Positions 23,378 through 35,431 of a DNA stretch of 64,000 bases are shown here, piece by piece (position 1 is the first letter of the stretch; the number at the start of each line of letters is the position of its first letter). Source of the DNA: Leucocoprinus leucothites (Eukaryota; Basidiomycota; Agaricomycetes; Agaricales; Agaricaceae); contig JAACJO010000003.1 of NCBI GenBank assembly GCA_013368445.1, positions 2,604,001-2,668,000 of the forward strand, in the 5' to 3' direction. A program made the translations under genes and the position numbers. Below the pieces are notes generated by a model that saw nothing but the letters and a program-made list of their open reading frames with translations, was not told the origin of the DNA and made no database searches.

Positions 23378-25285
23378 GTAGCTGAAATAGCACGCCCTGC
23401 ATATGTTTTTACGGCTTGGCCTCCTGATACTCTGATATTCGCCTCTTTCAACCTAGTTTCTGCACATGTAACAAGCACACGATGCGACGGGCTCGGAGTC
23501 CTCCCTCGCCGACGTGGCATAGCCTGTTCCGAAGCCGCTCTCAACTCCCCGGACTTCGACTTATATACGACGTCAATCGTCTAGCCTCGCAACCTCGGCC
23601 ACCATCGCCTACAACAGCAATATACATTTGCAGCCTTATCACCGATATCTGGGTCCCTGCGACCCTCGGCCTTTTGGTTCAGGGTCGGCATCCCGAGTGA
23701 CGTATTGGCGTAATCAATAAACGCTCAACAGAAATCATCCTGAGAATCGCTCTCATGCCGGTCTTCTTTACCCCTTGAACTTCGCAGTGCAATCCACACC
23801 ATCCGGAACAAGCACGCATGCCTTGAATCTTGCTGTCTGGCTGTTGTTGCATGCGGTTTTACCGGGATAAAAGGGAACATCAAAGTCATGGCCATGTTTC
23901 TCCGCATCACTGATTAGCAGCATTTGGATATCCGAGTCCGCTCTTTGCTCCGTTTATGCTGGTCAGATATTCGAATGATCTTCTAGGAAACTAGCGTTAC
24001 TATGTAGCATAATGTAGTAGTCCTGTCTTCTGTCCAAATGCCAATGTGTCGTGGAGACTGAACGCCGTCGCTGTCGCATTATCACCCTCAGGCTTTGGAG
24101 CTTTCAAAAACGCCGTCTACTACACTTTAAAAACAGCACCCACTCACCAAACAACTAACCTTGTTGCGAAACCATCACGAATTGCTCATCTCATTAAACG
24201 CCGAACTACGGCACAGTACAGCAACAAAACTCAAAACGCCTCGCTCCTTTCGCCTGGACCAACCCCCATCACCGTCCAAAGTCAAACCGGCCTTTAACCT
24301 ACTACAGTATGTACCCCCTCACTCTCTGTCACTCCACCAGCCACAACTCCGTCGAAACAGCCCTCCCATACGCCATCAAAAGAAGAAACAAAACATAGGT
24401 CGAGCTTCGCTTCTATTATACCAGACTAAACCCCTTGCGCTCTTCAATTCATTTCCCAACATACACACAAGAAGACTTCGGACCTTACATACCAACCCAG
24501 GCATAGTCGGTGTTCTTTCGGGCCCTCTAACCTTATTCATTTATAAAGTTACCGAAATCCTTCGCTTCCGTCTCCGGTCTTCCCTTTTCGGTTGGTAGGC
24601 GGCGGCATCGAGGAAAATGGCGTGCTTCAGTGCGCGCTTGTAGAGCGCTATTGTGGCGTCTGACTTTTAATAGACTAACCCGGCCCGAAGCTGCTAGTCG
24701 GTGTATCAGCGGTCCACTTTTTTTGCGAAGTTGTGCTTTAAAGATATCTACTTAAAGCTTGTCTAACCACTTCCAGAGCCTCAGCCAGCGTCTTGTTACT
24801 ACTATCGTACTGGAGCCTTCAGGAAACCCCACAACTCCATACATGATACGTATCGTACGTTCCATTCTTTTTTTCAGCTCCGTCTCTTATTCGTTTGGCG
24901 TTCTCGTGAATACCAATTGAAAGTGCACTAGCTACTAGTGCGCAGCACTAACTACACCCACACAGTTCACGCCCTCTAACCTTTTCAGCAAACGATCCTT
25001 CAATTTTCGACGGGGATCTAGACGTACTCCCTATCTCGGGTTCTTCATTCTTTCATAAACACCAAAAAACAATACATACAACATCGTTTATGTCCAAAGC
25101 AGTATTTTCCACGACAAGTTCCAGCTTGTCTCCGAACGAGAAAGCACAGGGAGAAAAGATCGAAAAGGAGGGCGAAGAGAAATTCGCATAGAATACACTA
25201 GAAAGTGTTACATGTATACAAAAACGAAAGCGAGAGATAGTAGAGAGTGACAAAAGATTTATGTAAAGAACCAACAAAGAAAGAT
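23378..25285. other. Intergenic, no gene seen
   Basis: About 1.9 kb with short open frames only; none has recognisable motifs or splice-supported extension. It separates the unrecognised gene from the 3' end of the MAPKK gene. Confidence 0.5.
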
Positions 25286-27240
25286 TTAGAGTGTGCTGGC
25301 CCAGCCTTCGAGATCAATATCCGCAACTCTCGAATAATCCATCCACTCATGTTTCTACAAAAAAAAAACCCCCCAATAGCCTCAGTAAACCGAAATCGAT
25401 TGAACAAAATCTCTATTCCACTCACCAGAAGATCCTTAGGCGTCCACCTCGCAAGCGGGTCTTTCAACAAACAACACTCAATAAACGCATCCGCCATCTT
25501 CGGGAACTTGCCCTCTCCCCAGGTCCATTATTCAATCTCGGCGCCGGCTCATTCACAATATGCTGCAACAGCTCCAAAATGCTCATCGTCATCCCACCAC
25601 CCTGCAAACTCACACCTTTACTCTTCCTCTTATCCTTCCTATTCTTTTTCTCCTTCGCTTCTTTTCTCGCTTGTCTCGCTGACTCGAGAGCGGAAGCTCC
25701 GTTACTTGCCCTCTTCGTACCATTTATTGATGAGGTGAGGCTCAGAGATGCAGGTGGTCGACCTGGCGACAGGGTTCCTTCCAGATCTGATAAATCCGAG
25801 TCGTCTTGGTCTGAATCGGACTCGGCGAATGGGAAATGGCCGAGCGCGAGTTCAACGAGCGAGATGCCAAGCGACCATACGTCGGATTTAACAGTGTATT
25901 GGGCCCCTTGTATCCGCTCAGGCTATTGAAAAAAATGTCAGTTAGAGTTCTCACACTGGGAAAATGTCAGATGGAGAGAAAACAAAACATACGCTCATGT
26001 ATGTCGATGTACCGACAAAAGTGTCCGCAATCGAGTTGATAAGCTCTCCTGAAACGCCAAAATCGCATATCTTGATTTCGCCGCTGGAGTTGCACAGGAT
26101 ATTGGAAGGTTTGATATCTGTAGTGAAGCAAGATGGTATGTGCGTGAGTGATACCGTGGACTCGGCAATTGAAATATAACGAGATATATCACGTGTGGTT
26201 GCAAAAGGCAGAAAACGCGTAGTAACGGGGCAAAAAGTGGACAAGTGAACTACTAACCGCGGTGAATTATGCGATGAACGTCGTATAGGTATGTCAGGCC
26301 TTCCAACACGGCCAAAGCAACTTGGCCTACGATATCGATGTCGATGGCCCTATCTTCTTGTAAATCCCGTCTAGAGACCCCCGATCCGCGAATTCCATAC
26401 ATATGCAGATGTTGGGGTCTGCGAGGAAAGCACCGTAAAAAGAGATGATGTACTTTGACTTGCATTCGTGCATAATGTGCAACTCTCGTAGGATCTGCTT
26501 CCTCACAGCAGGCTTCGCGTCTATAAGTACAATCTAGACGCCCGAAAACTGCAATGAATACATCAGCGATATAGGCGATTCGTATCAAGACTCACCTTCT
26601 TTGCCATAAGTGTCCCCGTCGGGATATGCTCAACCTTCTTCACGCTCCCACCGTTTCCTGCTCCAAGTTCCTGCAAATCCTTCAAATCCTCCCCCTTGAG
26701 TTCAAATTTCATCTCATCGTTCATATCCATGCTCGCCAACGCATTCGACAGATGCGCATGATAAGTGTTTCTGCGACCAGACACAACCGACGCTGTATTC
26801 GGTGCTGAGTTCGCACTACCAGCCGTATTGATTACTGTAACTGAGCTGTTGTCATCTACGACCGTTGTAGACGATGAAGACGAGACAACATTGATGTTGG
26901 CGGGTGGTACTTTCGGTGCTTTCAGAGTCATAGGCGGGGGTCTTTTCTTTCCTCCAGGTCCCTTTCCCAAGGCAGGCGCCGCGCTCTTTGGTATAGCAGA
27001 TACGGGCGATACAATGTCATCTGGACTTGCTGCCTCCGAGCTTGGTGTCGTCGCAGGTAACGCGGATGAAGGCTTAGTTGCCGTCGGTGTCTGCGAAGAT
27101 TTACGGATGTTCAAGGGCTGGACGGCTGCAAGATTCAAAGAAGGAATCGGTGGTGGTGGTGGAAGAGGAGCTACAGGAGGATCATTGACTTGTAGCTGAA
27201 GACCGCGAAAGTTGCGTTTCTTGCGCAGCGGAGTCGCCAT
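25286..27240 (-). CDS. MAP kinase kinase, Ste7/Fuz7 type
   Basis: Dual-specificity kinase acting between a MAPKKK and a MAPK in the cytoplasmic mating/development cascade. The first exon (ATG 27238-27240) holds a basic RKKRNF start, a Pro/Ser-rich leader of about 180 residues and the glycine loop [14 protein letters not shown] with the ATP-binding Lys in MAKK. Later exons give [42 protein letters not shown] and the activation loop [15 protein letters not shown] with the Ser/Thr sites. They end in [36 protein letters not shown] and a final short exon [10 protein letters not shown]...ASTL (stop 25286-25288). An insertion of about 70 residues, first acidic then Lys/Arg-rich, interrupts the C-lobe after FPFAD. 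Such an insertion fits the Ste7/Fuz7 group. The Ste7-type assignment is inference; MAPKK identity is firm. Confidence 0.92.
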
Positions 27241-28254
27241 CAATGGGGTGGATGGAAGGAAGAGAACAAGCTACTTTAACACGTGATCTCCTTTGCTACT
27301 TTTGAAGAATCTCTATTGATCGTGACCCACTCAATGTTTCCACATTCCCCCTCGCCTCCGAAAAATGTAGACATCCTTTTTCGTGACTTCAATTGGCTTT
27401 CGAATGCTCTTCTACTGTCGGGGATCAGTTTGAGTCACCCTCGCGACAGACTACATTGATGCTCATGCTACAGCCTTCGACCCCGCACTGCCCAGTATAT
27501 CCTCTAACTGGGTCTCTATCTCGCTTTGCCGGACGTCACAACCTCTAGATTTTGATTTTTGATGGATCAACAGCATTAGAACCAGCTATGACTGGCTGCG
27601 GGGTGATATCATCTGCGTCTATGAGCGGACAGCCGAAAAATCAAACCTCGGAGTACCACCGCTTTGATGTCTAGTTGTGCAGTCATGCGACTGTATATAC
27701 AAAAGGATAATAGCATCCAGTAATATAGTGCTGAGACAGGGGTTATTGACGTTTTTGAGCGCTGGATCAGCACGGTCATATGCTGGTGTGTTGTAATATT
27801 CAGAAGATCACTCTATGTCATGACAAGATCAGACAGGGAGATGAGTGCTTTTGGTAAGTAGACAGTCTGAAGGATCCAGACACGGAACTAAAATACCTCT
27901 TGCGCATTTATGACAGTACCACTCACAAATCACCGCGATCCCCGACTCAAACGTGTGCTAGACCCAAATTCAGAGAAAAACAGTATAAATTACCCAAATA
28001 TCGTACGTATTACTCATACGAAAGACAATGCGGGTCCGACGATACATCTATCTACTTTCACGACACATACGACTCACTCCCTGGCGTATACTGTGCGCGA
28101 GGCTTGTACTTCAAGTTAGATGCCATCCGCGTTTTAACTGAGCTATGGAACACCGGTCGAGGATTTATCACATTCAAGTCCCTCCCTCGACCAAGATGCC
28201 ACCTGCCACAAAAAACAAGGTTCATCAGTCTTCCCCGCGCCACATGCACACCGT
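27241..28254. other. Intergenic upstream of MAPKK
   Basis: Promoter side of the MAPKK gene and 3' flank of the DUF2235 gene. Open frames at about 27900-28280 lack any motif or splice support. Nothing else seen. Confidence 0.5.
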
Positions 28255-29835
28255 TCACTGAGCCACATACCCAAAACTAGATTTCCACTTCCCAGAAGCA
28301 TCTTGCCACGTGGAAGTCATGGGTAAAATCTCTAAAATCCACCACAGCACGTTAGACTTCAGCGCATCATGAATAGGCATCAGTGCGTCTTGATCATCCT
28401 GGGTCTTGCACTCGGCATCGTCCAAGCTTAGGCTCACCCCCGCTCTCTTTAAGGCATCGTTTTCAAATAGGATTCCACATTGCGACTTAACGATCTCACG
28501 GAGCATCCAGCGGAGAGTGATGTCCTCTAGAGCTTGAGTTGTACTGTTAGGCACCTCGCCACCGCCCACGTCTAGAATCCCAAAAGTAGAGTGTTGCGTT
28601 CAATATCTCATACTCAATTGTGGAATGAAATAGGGACATACCTGAATGACAGCCAGCAAACCACACTTCCAAGACATCATCTGGTGCCTGTTCCTCTCCT
28701 ACGTTCCTAATGCGGATTCTGCCTGATGATGATCGGAAACGGAACGGGAGGAAATGTCGTTTCCCCTTTCGTTCTGGTGATCCATTCTCGTTCGAGCTCG
28801 AGCCTATACCGGAATCGCTGGAATCCGAATCGGTTCCTTTAATCGGTGACGCTGGCTCATCGTCAGATTCTTTAATCGGTGACACTGGCTCCACATCAGA
28901 TTCTTGAATGCCTGCGGCTGGCGCAGTAGTAGGGCCTTCATCCTTGTGGTACAAGTTGGGTCGGAACCTTGCCCTATGCTAAGGAGACCTGTCAACCTAG
29001 GACTATAACAGTGTTCGGCTTCCATTGACGTACCTCGTCGAGGGATAGTGCGTGCCTGAACGTCTTGATTGAATTATTTGAGGAGACAAACGGTAAGCTC
29101 CGACCCATGACCAGGCCTACACTAGATACGGTATCCCTAGCTAAAAGTCAGTGTCACACTCCACTCGCAGATCAAAACTAGACTCACCATACGCCTATGA
29201 ACTCGATCTTCACTTCTTGACAATACGTATTCTTGAAACCAGCAGCCAACTCGATCCCCTCCTTATCTTGCCTCTTGTACAGCTTATAAGCAAATGGAAC
29301 CTGATTGTCATTGCCCTTCGGCAACAGTCCAACCTGCATTCGAGCTGATCAGTACAATCCTAATATAGTTTTTCGCGCCGCAGCGCACCTTATACAAAGC
29401 CCCTGCTAATGCTCTCGCCGTATAAGCGCCCCTCGAGAAACCAAACAAACAGATCTTATCCCCAGTTCTCCAGTTATTCATGATGAACTTATATCCATCT
29501 ATCACATGTTGATCAAGGTACCAAGCGAAAGCATAATCCAGGACTTTAGCTCCCCACGCGAACATTGGCGATACAACGCCAGGATTGAACCATGTCCCTA
29601 TACCAGCTTGGTAGTAGCAGAGCTGTTGATTAAAATCGTCCTTCTTCAGGAGTGCGAATAATTGGGGGATGTTTGTGTTCTGTCATGCCGAAGCGGTGAG
29701 TGACATGGAAATAAATGACCCGTCAAGGCCACGGTCAGGGGAGACAGAAAGAGGAGCCTACCTCCGCTTCATACTGGCTTGCCGTCCCGTCAAAGCACAA
29801 TACAAGAGTCCTCCCTGAATTTGTCACTTCACCCA
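28255..29835 (-). CDS. DUF2235 alpha/beta hydrolase-like protein
   Basis: Member of the DUF2235 family (related to bacterial Tle1-type phospholipase effectors; fungal roles mostly unknown). ATG 29833-29835 leads to the family hallmark TLVLCFDGT. A GTAGGC intron follows, then NTNIPQLFALLKKDD, YYQAGIGTW and the exon with IDGYKFIMNNWRTGDK and the nucleophile elbow GFSRGAYTAR (catalytic Ser). Further exons give WDTVSSVG and a family-type region LPFV..RHALSLDE. Next comes a long Ser/Asp-rich insertion (SPIKES repeats, about 28810-28930), then EVWFAGCHS, VGGGEVPN and the tail LWWILEILPMT..W. Stop TGA 28255-28257. The degenerate SPIKESDDEP/SPIKGTDSD repeats are an unusual disordered insertion just before the His-containing segment. 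About six exons. Confidence 0.88.
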
Positions 29836-31907
29836 TTCCTTTGAATTTCTTTAGGCCTCTTGAGCAGCGGTAGGGGATGTCTCAATAAAATGTGCGGGTA
29901 GGACGAGGGAACAAAAGGACAGGTAGCGCTAGCCGACCCCTAGAATGGCCCCCGTTTATATGCACACTGCCTATGTCAAGACAGACATCAAGATCTAGAT
30001 GTTGGGTAACACCTTTCCGTTGATCTTTGATCTCCAGTCGAAGCCCAACATCAGATGTATCCATGTAGGGAAACCGAGGAAGGCACCGCAAGAGAATGCT
30101 CATGGAGGTACTCCACAAACTGTCGTTAGCGCAACAAAAGGTCCGTCCAGATTTCACCCCTCAGATCGCCATTGTTTCACATCCGTCCTCGTTGTGTTGA
30201 GGCTCGTAGGAGAATGTGAGGCACATAACTGTGGTGATCGTTCTTGGTTGTATCACCCGGACGCTCGAGCAGTGCTTCTCAGCGCGCCGCGTAGGCATCA
30301 GCTATCATGTGGTGGGGCCGTGGTGACCAGTTGACAAGCTGATGTTCCATGTGTAGTGATATGACCTGGTATGACATACCAAATGGTAATCATAGAAAGC
30401 CCGAGATAATTCCCACTGTCCAGCCTTGAATGTCTTCCCAGGCTACAGAAGCAACCCCGTCTCAAATGCTGTTTTAGGCTATCCAAGTGTTGGCGCTTAT
30501 GGGTTAAGTATTTAACCCCACCAGCTCGTGTATCATATACTAGACTTGTGAGGCGTTAGCGAGGTTAAACCGTAGTTCCTCTTATGGCTGTCGAGGCTGA
30601 GGAAACGTTCCCATGCGCGTGGTGTATGCGGCGCACTGTGACTAGCATTGGTGAAAGAGATCAATTAGGGTGATATGGGCGTTTGTCTATATAGGACAAG
30701 CCGACCGCGTCATGATTTCCGCAAACGCTAGGCCCCTTGTTCTCACTAGTCAAGTGCGAAAGAATAGGAAGGATCCACTTCCTGTCATACACTGAGAATG
30801 ACCCTCCGCAGCCCATTCAGTCCCTTGGTATTTTGAACCTTATATTAGTCCTGGCTAGAGCTAACGTGGATGTATGAGAAAACAACTCAACCATTGCATA
30901 AATCCTCCCAAGAAGGAGTTGGGAGCAGAACCGGAATCGAGAGAATTTGAGGATGATTGACGCAACAATGCTCGCGATAATGAAAAAAATAGTCATTAAG
31001 AAGTTTCTACTCTTCTCCACCTAAATGGACTAGTCGGAGGGACGTTGTGCATCTAATTGTCGACATCAGGAAGCCTCCCACCGTACAGTGCCAAAGGGAC
31101 CGGACGGTCTCATGCTGTGTGTTGATGGTCGGAATTGACTGTCATGAGCAAGATTTCCCGGACTTATGTCTATTAATATAGCATTGGGCCTTGCTTACGG
31201 TTTATTTCGGGAAAGCTGAGGCTTTGGAGATCGACACGGAACTGGTACGGAGTATGATCCCGACGGAGCTTTGAAATTTTGAAGTTTGACCCCACCCCCG
31301 CATTTTATCGCATTTGGTTTTTACTCCTTTAATAACCTTGAGCGGTAAATTTACGAGCGTCGCACTCATCGCCAATTATTTAGATATACTTTCTTGTGCC
31401 GCTCTTTCGTATGTGTTGTGCGACGTAGGATCAGGACCAGAAGTCGATTATGCTTTCAAAGCTTGAAGGCTTGGGACTTGACCCGTTTACAACATCAGCC
31501 AGGACGTCGTATCGTACTGGTACTTAAGTCGAGTGGGCGCTTTTCTGATGGCTTATCAAACGGTGTCGTGACCTACTAGCGCTGGGGAGAGGCTTTGTGC
31601 TTTGTGACACCCACCAGGCGGACGCCACGAGGACCCAGCAACCATTGTCTTCTTCGCTTTTATTTGTATTACTTAGAAACCGATCGTCATCAAAAGTTTG
31701 TACCTTGCTTCTGTTAATGGCTGGGACTTTCTTATCTCTCCCCCCCACACTGTGCCGTGGTTTTGCCATAATCCTCCAACCAGTCCTCGTTGTGGATTAG
31801 ACTATAGACCGTAGGTGGCTTGAAAGCAAAGGTTCCCAAGCGGGAGGGCATCGGTGTTATTTCGTATTCAGGCCCTTTCTTTATCCGTCTGCACGGGGCG
31901 TCAAGAT
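29836..31907. other. Intergenic, no gene seen
   Basis: Two kilobases without a supportable gene or RNA. Short open frames have no family features. It separates the minus-strand housekeeping pair from the plus-strand BTB cluster. Confidence 0.5.
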
Positions 31908-33129
31908 ATGATGATGGAAGTGGATAACGATACAACCATCCCCGTTTCTGACGCGTCGGCGGTCAATGCCAATATTCCGTATATAAGAGATAAGGACTAT
32001 TATTTTGAAGATGAAAGTGTCATTCTTCTCGCTGGAACTCGACTCTTCAAGGTGCGATACATCACCAATCTACCAAGCGCTGTCGAGTTGTTTTGTAAAG
32101 TATATTTCAGATCCACAGAACACTTTTTGCGAAAGGCTCTCCTCTCTTTCAAACAATGTTCTCTTTGCCCCAGGACGCTGCCACGCAAGAGGGTCAATCG
32201 GACGAACGTCCCATCCTCTTTCATGATAGCCCACAGGATTTCCGGGCTCTTTGTTGGGCTCTCTATTCCAGGTGAGTTGAGGTAAACATACCATCTGGCC
32301 ATGCACAGACAAACAAGTCCTTAGTCCTCCAGAAATATTGGCACAGCAATATCCGGACACGGTAGACATATCGAAAATGATCTCGATCGCTGCTCTTAGT
32401 CTCAAATACGATTTTAGGACGTTGATGAACTGGGCTCTCGATACGCTAGAACTTTTAGCGAAGCGCCCCGGCAGCTTCATAGCCAAAGTCAAGCTTTGGT
32501 CCCGTGTCGGAAGAATATACACGCTTGCTAAGCAATGTAGTCGAGACCTGCTACTTCGGCGTATCGAGGAGGATTGGCTTTACCGTATCTCTGTTGGTGA
32601 GCCCCACGCCTTCAGGAATGCTCTGATTGTAGCAGAGTCTTTCCCCGAACATCGAGCTTTCCACGGGAAAGCTTACTACTCTCACCTCAAAGCCCTCAAG
32701 ACCTTCAGCTCCAAGGCACCTGAGACGGACATTCGATTTATTCACGAGGTTACCAGTGTGAAGAACGATCATTTGCAGGGCCTGAATGACCAACAGAAAA
32801 CCCGTATTCAACGAGGTTTTTGGTCTCTTTCACTTATCAAGATCCAATTGTTGAGAACCCCGAGACTGGTCGACAACCCTGCCTGTGTCACTCATGCTCG
32901 GGGATGCGTCCCGACTTGGCGGGAGTGGTGGGAGGATCTTCATAACGAAGCAGAGTGTAAAGAGAAACCACTCGAGGACCCCGGAGAAATCATTGAGGCA
33001 GCGGCAAAGAAAGCGATCCAGCCACTAAAGTCTATTCAATCCCCTTGTGATGCGTTCATTCGGGCCCAAGTCCAGAAAATGGTAGAGGATTTCTCTGGTA
33101 GCCTTGCCGATTACTTCATGATCCCTTGA
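31908..33129 (+). CDS. BTB/POZ-domain protein 5, intact
   Basis: Three exons with consistent phases: 31908-32051, 32111-32271 and 32325-33129 (369 residues). Three ATGs in a row at 31908, 31911 and 31914 are possible starts. Exon 1 ends DYYFEDESVILLAGTRLFK; exon 2 has IHRTLFAKGSPLFQTMFSLPQ, EGQSDERPILFHD and ALCWALYS; exon 3 begins PPEILAQQYPDTVDISKM and continues with KYDFRTLMNWALDTLELL, WSRVGRIYTLAKQC, FHGKAYY, QRGFWSLSL, WREWWEDL and CDAFIRAQVQKM, ending FMIP. Same architecture as BTB4. Function unknown beyond the BTB interaction fold. Confidence 0.83.
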
Positions 33130-33638
33130 GCGCGTGCGCTATAATCCTGATTCTTATCGAGTAGTTAGCCCCATGACATCAGCAGTGACGATTAGGCATG
33201 GACCACTATGTAGTATGTCGGACTTTGTACGATCTTCCAAGAATCAATTTCTTCCAAGTATTCCGTCTCGTCATTTCATAGCGCGTACAAAGTGTGTGGC
33301 AGAGCATCCGCCTGCCATTTCATCTTCCAATAGCAATAACCTTAAACTGCTCCGAGCTCAGTCTATTCCTATTTAGCATGGTTGACCGGAGCGGCTCCAA
33401 TGCAGTAGTACTTATATTCTTCATCACAAACTGATGTTGTTTCCTTTTATGTATCAGGCAGGGCGGTACTTTCTTTGAAGCCACTGCTACGTCCTGTAAT
33501 CTGAAGCTTTTTGCGCCATCTCATCAGAAATCACACCCTACCTGTTCACTGTTACAACCTCATCGGTCTATCATATCAGCGCTCTTTGTCGGACGTACCC
33601 AAGCAACTATCTCAGTATCCTCAGGCTGTGATCAAGCA
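33130..33638. other. Intergenic between BTB5 and BTB6
   Basis: BTB5 3' flank and BTB6 promoter region; no gene seen. Confidence 0.5.
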
Positions 33639-34902
33639 ATGGACCAAGACTCGGGAAACGACATCCAGAGGGAATCAAAACCTATGATATCGGAGGATTC
33701 AATACAATCCTCATCGGTATATCTCAGAGATGAGGCGTATTATTTTGAGGATGGAAATATCGTGTTTCTGGTGCAAGATCGCCTTTTCAGGGTAAGTGCT
33801 CTAGCCTTAGGTCCCGATCCGTTCATGTGAACGTCGCTCTTCAGGTACATAGAAGCTTGTTTGAGCGGAGCTCTACTTTCTTCCGGACGCTCTTCTCATT
33901 GCCCCAAGGCGATGCTACGCATGAAGGGAAATCGGACGAGGCCCCCATCGCCTGTCAAGATACTGTCGAGGATTTTCAAGCCCTTTGCTGGGCCATATAC
34001 GCTAGGTAATTGTTTACCTTCGTTTTCACTTCAATGACACTGAGAGATATCTTGGTCTCCTCAGTCCCCCAGAGGTGTATGCCCAGAAAAATGTGGATAC
34101 TATAGACATCCCGAAATTGATTTCGGTTGTCGGCATATCCCATAAATACGAATTATCTACCCTTAGGGATTGGGCCCTCGACATCATTGACGACTTCTCG
34201 ACCACATACCCGGAAAAGCTCATCCTAAGATGTCGCAAGTGGGATCGTGTTGGGAGGATACTCACCCTCGCAAAGATGTCGAAGCGGGAGGATCTCGTCC
34301 AGCGCATCCAGGATGATTGGCTAAGAAGAATTACAGCCAATGAATCTAATGCGTTCATGAATGCTCTCCGAACTGCGGAGACCTGCGAGGAATTGCGAAT
34401 GTTTCATGGCAGGGTCTACTATACTTACCTGAAGGCAACTAACATTATGTCTGCGAAAAATACAGGAGCAATCAGTATTGGGGATGTGGGGGCCTATAAA
34501 GACGAAGCTATGGCAAAGCTCACGGACCAACGAAGGTCTCGTTTGTGCCAAGGATATTGGTCGCTCATGTTGTTGAGACCTCGGCTTATGCAGGCCCCAA
34601 CATTGGAGGATGTCCCCGCGTGTTCCGTTCACAGTAGTGAATGCACCTCGGCTTGGCAAACGTGGTGGAGGATAATTCTCACTGAAGCTCAGCGGAGTGG
34701 GCGTAATCTAGATGATCCGGTAGAGATTATGGAGGAAGTACAAAAAAGGCTGCCGAATTCGTTGGCGAAGTCCCCTGGACATACAAGCCTTTATGGGTCA
34801 TATATCCATGCACCTCCTTGTGACGCTGTTATTCGAGCTCAAGCTCAGCAGATGGTAGATTCGTTCTTTGACAGTCTCCCTGACCGCTTTATTGTATCAT
34901 AA
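33639..34902 (+). CDS. BTB/POZ-domain protein 6, intact
   Basis: Exons 33639-33791, 33845-34005 and 34065-34902 give 383 residues in phase. Exon 1 ends YYFEDGNIVFLVQDRLFR. Exon 2 has VHRSLFERSSTFFRTLFSLPQ, EGKSDEAPIACQD and ALCWAIYAR. Exon 3 has PEVYAQKNVDTIDIPKL, ISHKYELSTLRDWALDII, WDRVGRILTLAKMSKR, FHGRVYY, CQGYWSLML, WQTWWRI and PCDAVIRAQAQQM. Compared with BTB5 it has a longer loop (about 15 extra residues, KSPGHTSLYGSY) before the CDA-IRAQ motif. Stop TAA 34900-34902. Confidence 0.83.
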
Positions 34903-35431
34903 GTGTTCACGATACACTTGCTGTAGCCATGAACCCGATCATAGAACGCGACCCTCCTGCCTGACGACCTCTTTTGCAGTGTTACTGACAAATATTGCCT
35001 ATGAGTCACTGTCGTCTTTGGATGCTTCTGGTGATCTGAGGTCCCTCTTATCATTCGGCGCCAGGCAAAGTCACGACCGACCAAGTTACTGGTTGATGTA
35101 TCGTAATGCATTGCAAATGTGTTGTAGTCACCAAGTCAAGAACTCTGAGTCAGAGCTGGATCGGAATAGTAACTAGTTGGGTCCAATCAGCATCTGAGGT
35201 ATTAGATGAAAATTAGCAGGACCCACCTTCAAACCGAATAACGGTACTGCTCCTATATTTTGATTCATCATTATATTCCTGCAAGGTCCCGCTCGTGTTA
35301 CATGAAGTGCGCTGCTACTACTGCACCAGATACTGATCAAACCAAATCGATGCGTCGGTGTCACGCTTGACTCAACTGGTTTGATCAGATGAAAGAGTGA
35401 GCTTTATCCTCAATTCCCATTCATCCAACCA
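34903..35431. other. Intergenic between BTB6 and BTB7
   Basis: No gene seen; expected to hold the BTB7 promoter. Confidence 0.5.

Noticed and set aside
23378..25285. Possible genes in the 1.9-kb gap (frames at 24046-24598)
   Set aside because: No motifs, no coherent splice pattern, low-complexity composition.
27900..28280. Plus-strand open frame of 126 codons upstream of MAPKK
   Set aside because: No domain, composition like the intergenic DNA, and it overlaps the end of the DUF2235 gene antisense.
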